A stretch of DNA of 64,000 nt from Purshia tridentata (taxonomy: Eukaryota; Streptophyta; Magnoliopsida; Rosales; Rosaceae): positions 1-64,000 of the forward strand of contig QANT01002182.1 of the NCBI GenBank assembly GCA_003254885.1, read 5' to 3'. Made by a program: the position numbers and the translations under genes. This document shows, piece after piece, positions 1 through 11,700 of this stretch. The stretch's first letter is position 1. The number at the start of each line of letters is the position of its first letter. The notes below the pieces were generated by a model. That model searched no databases and was not told where the DNA came from. It worked only from the letters and a program-made list of their open reading frames with translations.

Positions 1-299
1 ATGAAGTGGGGCTACAGTTTTGAGTTCATGTTGGCATTTACTGTAGCCTATAACCAACAATGCACGGGTAAAGACTAGCATTCATGTATCTTGTTAAGGA
101 TATGGAGTTGGTGCCATATTAAGTTTTCTACTTAGCTGCAATGAGTTGGTTATTTGCTTTGGCATTGATTATGGCATATGATGAAATCTGGTATAATATT
201 TGATAAAACTGCAATGACACTCTAAATATAGGAACTGTATGAGAGGATCTGTACTGAGGAAAATAGTTGGCTATGGCAGCTTTACAAATATAATTATTT

Positions 300-489
300 G
301 GTAAAACTAAAGAAACTTGTTAACTGGTCATAGATATGTTTTATGATCAATGGTTTATCCTGTTGAGATTGTTACTTGGATTCTATGACCTGTGGGTAAA
401 AATAAAGAAACATGTTAACTGGTCATAGATATGTTTTAAGATCAATGGTTTATCCTGTTAAGATTGTTACTTGGATTCTATGACCTGTG
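300..489 (+). repeat. 95-bp tandem doublet
   Basis: Copies at 300-394 and 395-489 differ at only a few bases. Both contain GTTAACTGGTCATAGATATG and end TTCTATGACCTGTG. It lies within the ATS1 intron and is non-coding. Confidence 0.9.
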
Positions 490-804
490 TGTATTACAGG
501 ATCGATTTACATAATTAGCAAGGTTGGTGCTTTGTTGTTGATTTTGGATTTACTTTTTCGTTTTGTTTTTGTAAGTTTTTTTTTTCTCCGCTGAATTTGT
601 TATAGTATCATAAGATGTTTGTTGTAATGCCTTTATGCAATTTTTTCTGTGGGTTGAGGCTGTGCAAGAATTTTGCTTATATATTTGGAAGGTGGAAAGG
701 TGGTGTCTGGGTCAAAATTCAGCATGAGTTCGAAAGATCAATTTTGCTAGTTGCAGGAAATTAAAATATGTGACGTGATTTTTCTGAGTTAGATTCAATG
801 TTAA

Positions 805-986
805 ATTGTAGGGAAAAAAATCAAGGATGTCATAAAAATCACTGTTATGATAGGAGTGACTAGAAAAGACAATTAAAAATCAGTGTACTTAAAAAAAAAA
901 TTGTAGGGAAAAAAATCAAGGATGTCGTAAAAATCACTGTTATGATAGGAGTGACTAGAAAAGACAATTAAAAATCAGTGTACTTA
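805..986 (+). repeat. 95-bp tandem doublet with poly-A joint
   Basis: Copies at about 805-890 and 900-986 both start ATTGTAGGGAAAAAAATCAA and end CAGTGTACTTAA. They are separated by an A run. One base differs in the GATGTC(A/G)T stretch. The second copy runs directly into the LINE-like scrap. Confidence 0.9.
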
Positions 987-989
987 AGA

Positions 990-1260
990 AATATTGGGAG
1001 GGACACCAATTAATGATAAGATCAGAAATACCAGGGTTTGGTGGTATGGACATATATGACACACAGATGGGACTAGATACAGGATACAGGCCATAATGAG
1101 AGAACTAGTTAAAGTAGATGGTAAAGATGAAGAGGCATTCGTTTAAAAAAAATTAAGATCAAAAGGCAAACCAAAATTAACATGGGATGACATAATAAAA
1201 ATATATTTAAAAAAGGGTTCTAATTGGAGTTCTGACTTATTATAGAAAAAGAATTGAAGG
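990..1260 (+). mobile_element. Degenerate LINE (L1-type) fragment, 3' part of the ORF2 region
   Basis: Conceptual translation in mixed frames gives VWWYGHI, then TRYRIQAIMREL, then GKPKLTWDDIIKIYLKK. This follows the order of the extreme C-terminal region of plant L1 reverse transcriptases (a RWFGHV..R block, then a RGRPKKTWxExI block). It is heavily decayed, with no long open frame. No poly-A tail or target-site duplication could be fixed. It is inserted in the ATS1 intron on the sense strand. Confidence 0.6.
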
Positions 1261-1616
1261 TAAGAATCTATGTGGCCAACTTTGTATGAATATAGAGGCA
1301 AGCTTTTCTTAGAAGGCAACAATATAAAGGTGGATTGTGCCTTAAAAACATTAAATAAATAGATACCAAGGCAAATTAAAGAGAACAAGAGGGGCCTCAA
1401 GCTTAGATTATCATAATCTTATCCTGACTGAGATTTCATTGATCCTGTTTTCATGGTAGTCTGTGCCACTGAAACTTTTTCTTGTTCATACTAATTCATT
1501 ATACATACATAGCGTACATACACAAACCACACATGCGACACTCGTGCACATACACATGCTTATGTATAAGCAGTCTTCATGATGCAATTAACTTCATACT
1601 GATATAAGTTGGTCAG

Positions 1617-2600
1617 GCACCTTTTGATGCTTCTTCACTGGACAATCTAAGAAGGCTTACAGAACATTCTGCTGCTCCAGGGCATATATATCCCTTAGCA
1701 TTATTGTGTCATAACATCATGCCTCCTCCACCCCAGGTATGTTGTTTCTGATTTGGTCTTTCCTGTAATGCTACTTTTTCTCTTGTGACACTGACACAAT
1801 GCTTTTCCAGGTAGAAAAAGAAATTGGAGAGAAGAGAATGATCTCCTTTCATGGTGTTGGGTTGTCGGTGGCACCAGAAATCTTCTTCTCTGATTTTGCT
1901 GCTTCCTGTGAAAATCCTGATGAGGTTGGTTCTAATCTTCTAATCTTCTACTCTCCTGGTTGATGTGCATGGTTCCTGTTATTTGATTTTACAATATGTT
2001 GCAAGGAGAGCTTAATTTTTCCCTTATCTGAGGATTAGAATTGCATTTAAAATCATGTCATCATACCATTTATAGAACTTCTGAACAGTGTGGATGAATT
2101 GCTCCGCACTACTATTTTGGTTATTCATGGAGTTATGAATGATAATCACCATTTACAGTCGACGAATACAATCTTCGTCATAGTAGTTCTACAATTGCCT
2201 TTTTTATTGACTGGTGCACGCTGGAATAGATTGGTGAAATGTATCCTCTAGAAGTAGTTTTACGTAGGGCTGTAAATACTAAATATGTATGTATGTATGT
2301 GTGCTTACATATTTATACAGATATTTATACCTTCAGAGTGGAACTAGTTCTCTTAAATGCCAATATTGACAGACCCGAAGTTTGAAGAAGGCATGCCATG
2401 CCCATTGATTTATAATTGTTTTATGAACTTGTCTAGTATTCATTTCTGTTGTTTCTCTCTTGCAGGCTAGGGAGGTGTACACACAAGCTCTATATAATTT
2501 GGTTACTGAACAGTACGATGTGCTGAAATCTGCTATACATAGCAAACAAGGACTAAAGGCTTCTACTCCAAAAGTTTCTTTATCACAACCATGGAATTAG
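1617..2600 (+). CDS. ATS1: Plastid glycerol-3-phosphate acyltransferase (3' end, last three exons)
   Basis: Transfers an acyl group from acyl-ACP to sn-1 of glycerol-3-phosphate in the plastid stroma, the first step of the prokaryotic glycerolipid pathway (known for the ATS1/ACT1 family). Three phase-0 exons are visible: 1617-1736 (40 codons, starts [14 protein letters not shown], includes [18 protein letters not shown]), 1811-1924 (38 codons, [19 protein letters not shown]) and 2466-2600 (44 codons plus TAG, ends KVSLSQPWN). All junctions are GT/AG. I recognise the wording, including the SLSQPWN carboxyl end, as ATS1; it is not the ER GPAT or LPAT type. The catalytic HX4D block and the transit peptide lie upstream of the window. 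Bases 1-1616 show no further exon, so the preceding intron exceeds 1.6 kb. The frame is intact in what can be seen. Confidence 0.93.
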
Positions 2601-3600
2601 TCCATCTTAAACTGCATTTTCCTTATTACTTTGCTTTTATAATCAGGTACTTTCTTAGATCCTAAGATTTTCCATCTAAACTAGAATATATGCTGTTGCT
2701 TTTTGTTGAACCCATTCAGTAAAGATTGTTAAAATTTTGCAGTACCTGAAAACTGTCATGGATCACTAAAGAAGCATGCTGAAAACTTGAATGCAATGAA
2801 ATATATCTATTTCTTTCCAATTTTGCTATGTTACGGTGCCTGGTTTCGAACTGTGAAAAGTTGATATGCAGCTTGTATGTGCATAAAATGAATTACTATA
2901 TTAACTATAGTGCTTTTATTACAATCTGAAAATAATATACTTATGTACATGAGGTGGCAGTTAAATTTATTTGTGTTTGTGTATTTATAATTAAAAAAAA
3001 AAAAGGAAAAATCTTTCCAATTTTGCTATGTTACGGTGCCTGGTTTTGAACTGTGAAAAGTTGATATGCAGCATGTATGTGCATAAAATGAATTCCTATA
3101 TTAACTATAGTGCTTTTATTAAAATATGAAAATAATATACTTATGCACATGAGGTGGCAGTTAAATTTATTTGTGTTTGTGTATTTATTAAAAAAAGAAA
3201 AAGAAAAAGAAAAAAGGAGAAGAACCTATGTTATTTATGCTCTTTTCTGTTGTATGTTAACTAGATTTGCTTGAACTTTGCAGACTAGGACTCTACCATA
3301 ATTTTGCAACTGCTGACTAAAAGTCCGCTGCTCCTTCAAGACAAGTATGCACTATGCCAAGAAGATGTAATTCTCTGTTGCCACTGATGATTAATGCATG
3401 GTCACTTTCTGTGATGAATTCCTTTTGTGCATATGTTTAGGCAAGAGTTGAATGAATTAACCTCCAAATTTGGAGCTGTGTCGATCCGGAGGGTTCTGTT
3501 TTAGGTGTATACTGTACAGATGGAGCCAGTTGTTGACAAGAAATTCATGTAAATGAACTTAATTTCCAATTTCGCTAGAGATGTATTAAATTTATAAGAG
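2601..3600 (+). other. ATS1 3' flank / 3'UTR with a 200-bp doublet
   Basis: Non-coding sequence after the ATS1 stop. It holds a tandem doublet: about 2812-2990 and 3012-3188, both beginning TCTTTCCAATTTTGCTATG, with an A-rich joint. The segment 3283-3560 is less AT-rich and may be part of an alternatively polyadenylated 3'UTR. No gene is seen. Confidence 0.6.
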
Positions 3601-5139
3601 ACACCTATATACAATAATATACGTGAGAATCTTGGTGATTTCCATAGAAGCAATTGTGTTCCTACTCACTAAGGCGAAAATCTTCACATTATAATCATTG
3701 GATTAGCGCCAAATGTCTCTAATTTTGTTTATTGTCATTTAACTTGAACCAAATCCCATATACACTTTCAACCCTATCTCAAACCTGTTGCATGACTTCC
3801 CAGTTTATTATTATTTTTTGACGGTGAGATATATAATTGGTTCAGTTTGTTAACTTTGTTGTTTAGGACCTTAACCAGAATCCTATTGGCTATTACCCTA
3901 GGCAACTACAATAAAAACTGCTATACGATTCTGGTTTAGACCCTTAAAGCCCATGTAACATGTAGTAGTACAAGATTTTGGCTTTGGTGCTAGCAAACAA
4001 ATTAAAGTAATTTCTCCTAGCCTAAGTCTTAGGTGATGTTCCTTTATTGGATGACCCTTCAATTTGTATAAGACCATCATACTAGGTCATTTTTGTGACA
4101 TGATATGAGAATCAATTCTTATTACCAGCCTCTTAATATGTGTTCGTGTTCGTGTCAAGAGAATTTTGTATTGCGCATTAATTGTGCCTCTAGTTTGTGT
4201 AATTGTGGCTTTTCCTGTTGAGAATTTTTTTTTTTTTTTCCAATTTAACATAGTAAACAAAAGAAATTTGTTTAAAGAGGAAAGGTTAGCGGAACATCAA
4301 GACGATATTATGCACATTGAATTTTACCAATTAATTTGTAAATTAAATCTCCGGTCTTACTAAACATGTCCAAGTATGCTAAAAGATCAAAGTCACGTGA
4401 TTTGTCAACTAATACGATCGGCCATAATATTAAAATGTTGTAGTAACAAAAATTACAAGATTTACCTAAATTTTCTTCTAATCTGAATTATACCCAAAAT
4501 TTAACCAAGAATTTTTTTTTATTGATATAATGTTCAAAGAAGGTGCCATCCAACGCAAGGAGTCCCTTAAGATACTTGAGACTGGATACTGGTGGAGAGC
4601 ACGTCCTCATTTCTTCTGGAAAGATAAGAGCCTAAACCATTTATCAAAAGGAGCAAAAAATTAAATTAAAACAATATTGACAACAGAAAATGGAATAATA
4701 CGTATAATTTTTTTTTTAAATAAACATACATGATACCTCACTGTCATTGACGGTTAGACTTATTTTTCCGGAGTAATCAAAGTTTCCAATAAAGTTTGTC
4801 AGAGTTTTATGATTGTATGAGACAATTGGTTTCTTGTCCGAAAGTATGATTGTACCTTGCAATAAATTTGGAGTGTAGATTGTGGTGTGCACACCAAATT
4901 TTGAAATTAGTACAATGCATTTCAGGTACTGACTAAATATGTTAATATGTTCATCCAGGAGAGGCACTTATGTAAAATCAAACTCTCAAGGAAGGGAATG
5001 TAGAAGTGGTAAGTTCCAATGTATTGAAAGTGGGGACAAACCCCAATATTATACAACCCTAATCCTTAAGTACAAGGAAAAAATTAACTTAACCTACAAG
5101 ATAACGTGTAATATAAGGAAAACATACAAACCCACTAGA
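3601..5139. other. AT-rich intergenic DNA, nothing recognised
   Basis: No exon-like open frame, RNA gene or transposon ends could be supported. The short frames present lack any recognisable protein wording. Confidence 0.5.
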
Positions 5140-5140
5140 A

Positions 5141-5690
5141 CTAGGTAACCTCACTAACATGCCCTTGCAAACTTGAACGCCAAGGACGAACAAGTTTGTC
5201 GCGAAGATACAAAAACCGAACATGGTGAAGACTTTTGGTGAGAATATTAGTCGGCTGACCCGAAGAAGGTAAGAATGGAACCATATGAATACCAAGCTTT
5301 ACTCGGTCGCGCCCAAAGTGAAGATTCAACTTGATATGCTTTGTACGAGCATGAAAGACTAGATTAGCAGCCATGTAAATAGTGCTAAGATTGTCACAAT
5401 GCAGTGGAATACACAAGGGCAAGCCGTGATGAAGCTCATGGAGAAGAGAGGACAACCAAATCGTTTTGACACACACCTAAGCAAAAGCAGGGTACTCAAA
5501 ACTCAGCACTAGAGTGAGAAATTGTGCATTTTTTAGCATAGCTCCAAGAAATAAGATTACACCCATGAAACACAAGATAGTATGAAATAGAACATCGAGT
5601 GTTAGGACATCCAGCCTAATAGGCATCAGAATAACTACGAACAGAAACAATGCCCGGTGAGGGCTGAAACACAAGACCAAGTGCCAAGAA
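5141..5690 (-). mobile_element. Ty1/copia LTR-retrotransposon fossil, RNase H end of pol
   Basis: The minus-strand translation contains CDNLSTIYMAANLVFHARTK and later QPTNILTKSL, the RNase H / pol C-terminal signature of plant Copia polyproteins (CDN..A....NP.FH.RTKHI.....F.R, then ..ADI.TK.L). Only the end of pol remains. No gag, integrase or pair of LTRs is recognisable, so this is a short, broken and fairly old fragment. Confidence 0.85.
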
Positions 5691-5699
5691 TATTAAGAA

Positions 5700-7000
5700 A
5701 CATTTGCACAACTTCTTTGATGGATACATGCCTTATTCTTTAAAATCCACCCATTTCTTGTAAGATTTTACGAAGTTTTGAAAATATATACTTGCTAACT
5801 TGTAAGTTTTCAAAGTAATCAACTTAAACCCCAAAATGTGACCAATATGTAATGTGTTTTTTTGTTCAATTCCAAAACAAAAAATAAATCAAGCTCAAGC
5901 CTACATTTGGATCAACCTTAAAGTGTGACTAATTTATGTAGTGTGCTTTTGATTTCAATGCCAGTATTTAAAAGCCAGATGAGAGAAATATACTAACCGA
6001 AGTCAATTGATTAGTCTCTTTTCATTAACATGATCTTATAGATAAATCACTAAAATTGAGTTCATATAAGAGTGCTGAAGCGGTCATAAGATTCCACATA
6101 CAATAGAACAACAAAGTAAATGGACTAAATCTCAATTCCTTTTGAACTCAAATATAATACTGTCAACCGAAATAGATAATATTAATATATTGAATTATAA
6201 CTCAACGAAGTACAGAAATTGAGGGAGAGATTGATTACCTTTTAAATCTTCTTCTGTGTTAGAATAAAGAAATGATGCTTGTAGTAGTGCAAACTGAACT
6301 GCTTTAATCGCTTCTTATATCGGAATTTCTTTGTTAAATGTTGGGAATCTGCTCTGTAATTCAGTGCGAGAAAAACTATCACACGAGCCAATGACATGAA
6401 AATCATAAATATTCGTATCGCCTTGTAATATTCTTTGTTTCTTTGTTACACCGGTACTCGAATTTAAATATATCGTATGAGTCATGACACAATTTAAATA
6501 AAAAGCAACATTATCTTCCAATCTAGCATTATGTCTAGGGTTTTAGTTGATGATGAAGATGGTGGAGGTGGAGGTGGAGGTGGAGGTTCAAGTTGTGAAC
6601 GTTGAGTTTTTCAAGTTTAAAAAATGGGTAGGGGGTGTAGGGAGAAAATATGTCTAAAAAAATTGATATATCCTTTATGGTCAATTTTCTAAGGGGTAAA
6701 ATTGGTTTTTACTAAATTAAAATAAGAGTCGTCAATTCAGCAGTTTTGAGTGGTCGAAATAACCGCGGCCTTAAAGTATTGGTTTAATAGAGACAAAAAA
6801 ATTGGACCGCGGTGTGAAACATAATATGGTTTGTCTAAATTGGTTATCAAAATCTGGACTCAAAGCCCAACCCATTATTTACTCACTCACCCTCTGGGCC
6901 TCACTCACCTCACCCTCTCAATCTCGACGAGTTGACAACTCTCCTGCTCCTCAGACTCCTCTTACACTCTCCTGACCCACGCCTCCACCAGGACCACCAA
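5700..7000. other. Intergenic DNA before mL41, with a GGTGGA microsatellite
   Basis: AT-rich and without a gene. A (GGTGGA)n run at about 6552-6587 is the only clear repeat. A short GC-rich pair of CCGCGG-containing stretches (about 6762 and 6808) precedes the C+T-rich leader of the next gene at 6880-7049. Confidence 0.6.
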
Positions 7001-7308
7001 CTCTCGTTACTCTCTCCTCTCAGCCTCCCAAAGTCCCAATTTGATTCAGGTATGTCCCAATTTCAACTTTATACTTGCAATTTCGATTTTAGGTTTTCTT
7101 AAATAATTTGGGGAATTTGACATCTATTGTCCTAACTCCTGAGATACATTTCTGGTTTTGCCACTGTTTGCTTGGCCATTGTTGAACTAGTAACACTCTT
7201 CTCTCTCAGGCTGATATCTTTGTTAATTGTATAGCATGTACTCAGGGTTTTAAGCATATATGTTAATCTATTTTTAGTTTAATTTGTTGTGAGAAAAAAG
7301 GGAAGAAA

Positions 7309-7806
7309 ATGGCTTTGGGACTAATAATGGGGTTAGGAAGGGCATTTCGTCGAAAGCGAACGTCATCACTTGACATTCTTTCGTCGAAACGAGCCCCAAG
7401 GGATTACTACAAGGGGAAGAATTGCAAGCCCACTGGTTTCCACACCCGAAAAGGTTTGCCCTATTTTCATTTTGACAATTTTGCCTATTTGCTCATACAA
7501 TTTGTAAGGTTACGAATTACTTCTTGACATGTTTCCCAAATTGCCCAAATTTTTTGCAGGTGGGTATGTTGTGGTGCAGGAGAAATTACCTAACTATGTA
7601 GTCCCTGATTTAACTGACTTCAAGGTTTGATATTTCTGCTTTTCTGTTATTCTCATTTTGTTAACATTTACCATAATCATAGATAACACTTTTATAAGTG
7701 CCTACATGTAGTTTTAAATCACTTTTTCTCTTCTTGCTTGCAGCTCAAACCATATGTATCTCAGTGCCCCGTCAAGACTGCTGAATCTGCTGAGTCAACT
7801 AAATAA
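7309..7806 (+). CDS. MRPL41: Mitochondrial large ribosomal subunit protein mL41 (MRP-L27 family)
   Basis: A structural protein of the mitochondrial ribosome large subunit. Three coding exons: 7309-7453, 7560-7624 and 7744-7806; 273 nt, 90 aa, all GT/AG, with the first junction in phase 1. The product starts MALGLIMGLGRAFRRKRTSS, contains KRAPRDYYKGKNCKPTGFHT, then KGGYVVVQEKLPNYVVPDL and LKPYVSQCP, which is the plant mL41 pattern over its whole length. The basic N-terminus fits a mitochondrial protein. A C+T-rich leader (about 6880-7049) ends in a good donor (CAG|GTATGT at 7050), so the 5'UTR is probably spliced; candidate acceptors are at 7209 or just before the ATG. The gene converges on eIF3j. 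Confidence 0.92.
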
Positions 7807-8798
7807 GCAAACTGAGTGACAATTCTTTAATGTTGTGTTGCGAATTAAGCTATTGATGTTCATATTTTTTTGAGTTGGGTTGTAAAACTGTTTGGAGGTC
7901 ATGTTCTTGCTTGACAGGTTTATGCCTTAGACAGTTTTCAAGTAATAACCATTTCTTTTAGGTCTAAGCATTGCTTTATATTGGTTCAGTTAGAATCTAA
8001 CCAGACTCAATTCTATCTGGAAACTATTGATTTTCATATCAAAGACATAACAGTCAGATGAGTGCTGATAGACACTGAATCAAATCTCAAAAATTTTCAT
8101 TTGTTCATTTCTAGGTCCATTTTGAGTGTGATGGCCAAATATGGCCATGCCTTAAATGTGATGGTGTCATAGCCAGAAGTATATACTGCAATGGCAGATG
8201 TAGTAGTGTTGCAGGACTGGAAATCTTTTTGGGTAACTTGTCTCGTGTTGTGGAATTTTATTTTATCTCAATTTTGGTTTTTTTGGCTAATTATCTCAAT
8301 TTAATTGCTAAATTAATTTGAAAGGCTCATTAAGTTAAAGAATTCAATACAGTTTTATTGTAAGTTACAAGAAACTCGATTCAAATTTGCTTCTGAATAG
8401 GAATAATTCTAACATTGAAGAGAAATAAATTACAAGTATTGAAAACAAAACCCAAAAACTAAATAAAAAATATTGGTGGGCAAGACAAACTCTATGGAGA
8501 AGTGCAGCCATATATTTGATAAGCCAATGAGTGCGTGAGCTTAAATATGCGCAGTCAAATCAAATGTGTAGAGCAAGAAAGCATCTGTAACTAACAAAAT
8601 TGCCGATCACATAACAATAAAAGGCAATCAATCTGACACTCTTATTTGGCAAAATACATAAACAACACTCATATCAATCAATTTCCAATCTCCAATCTCT
8701 GCGGCCGGAGGAATCTTACTCCCTACTGCTTCAATGTTGAAAATACAGGTTCCTGTACTGTCTTTTGGATAAACACCTTGCTCGCTATGCCACAAAAC
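7807..8798. other. Convergent 3' flanks of mL41 and eIF3j
   Basis: The two stop codons are about 990 bp apart. The sequence is AT-rich and holds the two 3'UTRs. I see no further gene or element. Confidence 0.6.
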
Positions 8799-11700
8799 TC
8801 ACATAAAATCATAGTCATCAAGCGGATCATAGCCATCGACAGCTATATCATCATCCGCTTTATCAACATGAAGCTGCTTTTTCTTGGCACCTGCAAACAA
8901 GTAGAGCAATTAACAAACAGCAATGGCAGTTATTGTAATGTAATGTTCATACACTTCTCTAATATGAGACATTTATTTTTCTTACCGATGAAGAACAGAC
9001 AAGCTCTATCATAATAGAAATACCAATCAGCAAAAAAATAAATAAATAAGTCCGTGAAATTACCCTAAACCCTATTAATGTACATCTGTCAAATAATACA
9101 TTATACATAATTTGAACATTTTCATCAAATTTTTTTTATTTTAAGTTCAGAAGCCCAATTTCCAAAATATTCCCATTTGTTTCTCTCTTTTTTTATTGGA
9201 AAAATAACGATTATATTTATAATACAACCTTTTTTTTCTTTCCCAGAAGATCAAAAACAATAACTGAAACTCAAAGGGAAACAGGGCAAAGTCTGTTCTC
9301 AGAAAAAGAATTGACTAGGCAAGCAAAACATACCTGTCTTCTTTTTACCCGCATTGGCTTCCTTCTCTGCTTTTATCTTCTCATTTGCAATTGCCGTAAC
9401 AGAAGACGCAACATCTTTTGCATCTAATCCTTTCAAAGATGTCATTGACAATCTCATTACTGCCTTGAGTAGACCAATATAATGATAACTTTTCTGCAAT
9501 GAAATTAATGTACATAAGATAAAATATATATTCACAAAAATGACCTTTAAAGGGAAGGACAAATGAACACACCTCAAATGGACGAAGTTTATGTGAAATA
9601 AGTTCTGCATATTCCAGGAAGTCACTTTCGGATTTGGGAATGAAATTTTCAATGGTTTTCTCATCACCTCTCTTAGAAAACAGTTCTTTGGTGGCGTTAT
9701 AATCAGCTTCTTCCACCAGCCTGTGATAGATGAAAAAGTTTCAGTCAGAAGCTCTACTGACCAAAAGCTAACCAAATATTCCATGTCATAAAGATTTCAT
9801 CTACTGCATTGTAGTATACAAAATTGAACATCTAATTGTAAGTCAATTGTAACAAATCATGTTCTCAAAGAAAAAATGATGACAAATTTTGGACCTGGGT
9901 CCATCACCTAAAGCATAAACAACGATTCAGGACAAAACAAACCAAACAAAAATAATAATCTAATAAAGGTCAGTCCCATTTATCACAATTCTAAAACTTC
10001 ATTGAGCACCAGAAGAGCATATGTCCAGGCTAGGTGCACCAATTTAGAACAGTGAATACAGTGAATCAACCTTTTAAGAAAATTTACATCGGTGTATAAC
10101 ATCCACGACCTAATAGGCACCGAAATCAGAAAGGGTGCACAAAATAATGTTTATATAAAATGACCTTTCGAATAACATTTGAATGGCTCTAGGCAATCCA
10201 AGTGGGGATTGAGTAAGGCATAACAAACATCGGAATGCACAACAGCTCACCATGTAAACCACCAATAGATACGCAACACCACCCATACAACAAGATTTAA
10301 CGGGGCAAAAAAAAAACTACTAAACTTTATATTGAATGGACTAATGAACAACATTCAAAATATCGATACAACAGAACAATAACTATTACCATTTTAAGCT
10401 AAATAAACAAGTAAAGCATCCACTGGAGAAATTTGTTCCAAGACACAGTTACTTGATTAGTTTTGGCATTCAATAATTAAAAATCAAGCTTCTAAAGTGA
10501 TTATATACATAACCATTACTTTGACTCAATGTTCCCAATAATTATCACTTTGGGATTAACAGCACCAAAAACAAATTAATATATGAGGACACTCAAACAA
10601 GGCTGTCATACCAACACACAGAGAGCTACGCATAGTCAAGATGAAATATCCAGATACTGTTATTCAACATGAAAGCATACTAGTCTGTGATCATTGCAAA
10701 TAGCGAGAAAGCATTGGCTAAAGCAATAACCAGATACTGTTATTTAACATGTAAGCATCCTAGTCTGTGATCATTGCAAATAGTGAGAAATCATTGGCTA
10801 AAGCCATGTAGTACAGACCACAAGTGATATGACAAAAAACAAAATTGAAAAAACATACAGAACTTTAATCAATTAAGATGTTGTAAATTCACAAAATGAA
10901 TTGAGTCTTCAAAAGTCAGTATTTTAAATTAAGAGAAGATAGCATATATCAACATAGTAGGGATGTTAGGAAATGACTAAACGAAAATCAAGTATTTTAA
11001 CAAAGACATGCATTTAGAAACCAGAAGGAAAGGCTAGAGGTGGAACTAAATGGAAAGACCACTAATTGACATAATTTATGAATCATTCGATCAAATCCCT
11101 CGTGTCGAGGGCAGGAATTTGAACTAATTTTTATCAGAAAAATAAATAATCTATGAAGTTAAGAGAGACATGTCCAAAAGGTGGCCATTCTCATGGAAAA
11201 TAATGGTTTTACAAATTAATTGAAGAAAAATATGCAACACCTGCTTTTTCAACATGTGCAAGAAACAAAATGACACCTTGCACCAATCATTCACTATACA
11301 CCTACAGACAAGAATATACACGGCCTATAAAAAAATTAAAATATAACTTCCATTGGCACTGCAGATCTCAATCTGTCCTTTTGCCAATCATAAATTATTA
11401 CTAAATGAGTAAATTGGTTTCATAAAACAGCAGAAGCTTTACTTAGTTATAGACTGGCAAACTCAACTCGAAAGTTAAAACAAGTACTTTCCAGTTTAAC
11501 AGGGCAACAAAACTCATATATAGGTTAGCTTAGATGAAATGAGCTTTAGCACAAGTAACTGAAAATAGGAGCATGACTTATGAGTTTATATGACCACCAA
11601 CACTCTGAGATGATATTAGCCATCCATTCAAGGCTACTCTGTGCATAACAGTGTCTTCCATTTCTAAACACAAGATATCTTGAAATTTATAAATACGATG

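Larger units (their letters stand above)
1..1616 (+). other. Intron of ATS1 with two tandem doublets and a LINE scrap
   Basis: AT-rich sequence without a convincing exon. It contains two direct doublets (300-489 and 805-986) and a decayed LINE fragment (about 990-1260), listed separately. The next upstream ATS1 exon is expected to encode the conserved GGRDRPDP-type block, which I could not find here. Confidence 0.7.

Noticed and set aside
1143-1400. 85-codon minus-strand frame in the ATS1 intron
   Set aside because: It is the reverse strand of the decayed LINE fragment; the plus strand carries the recognisable wording.
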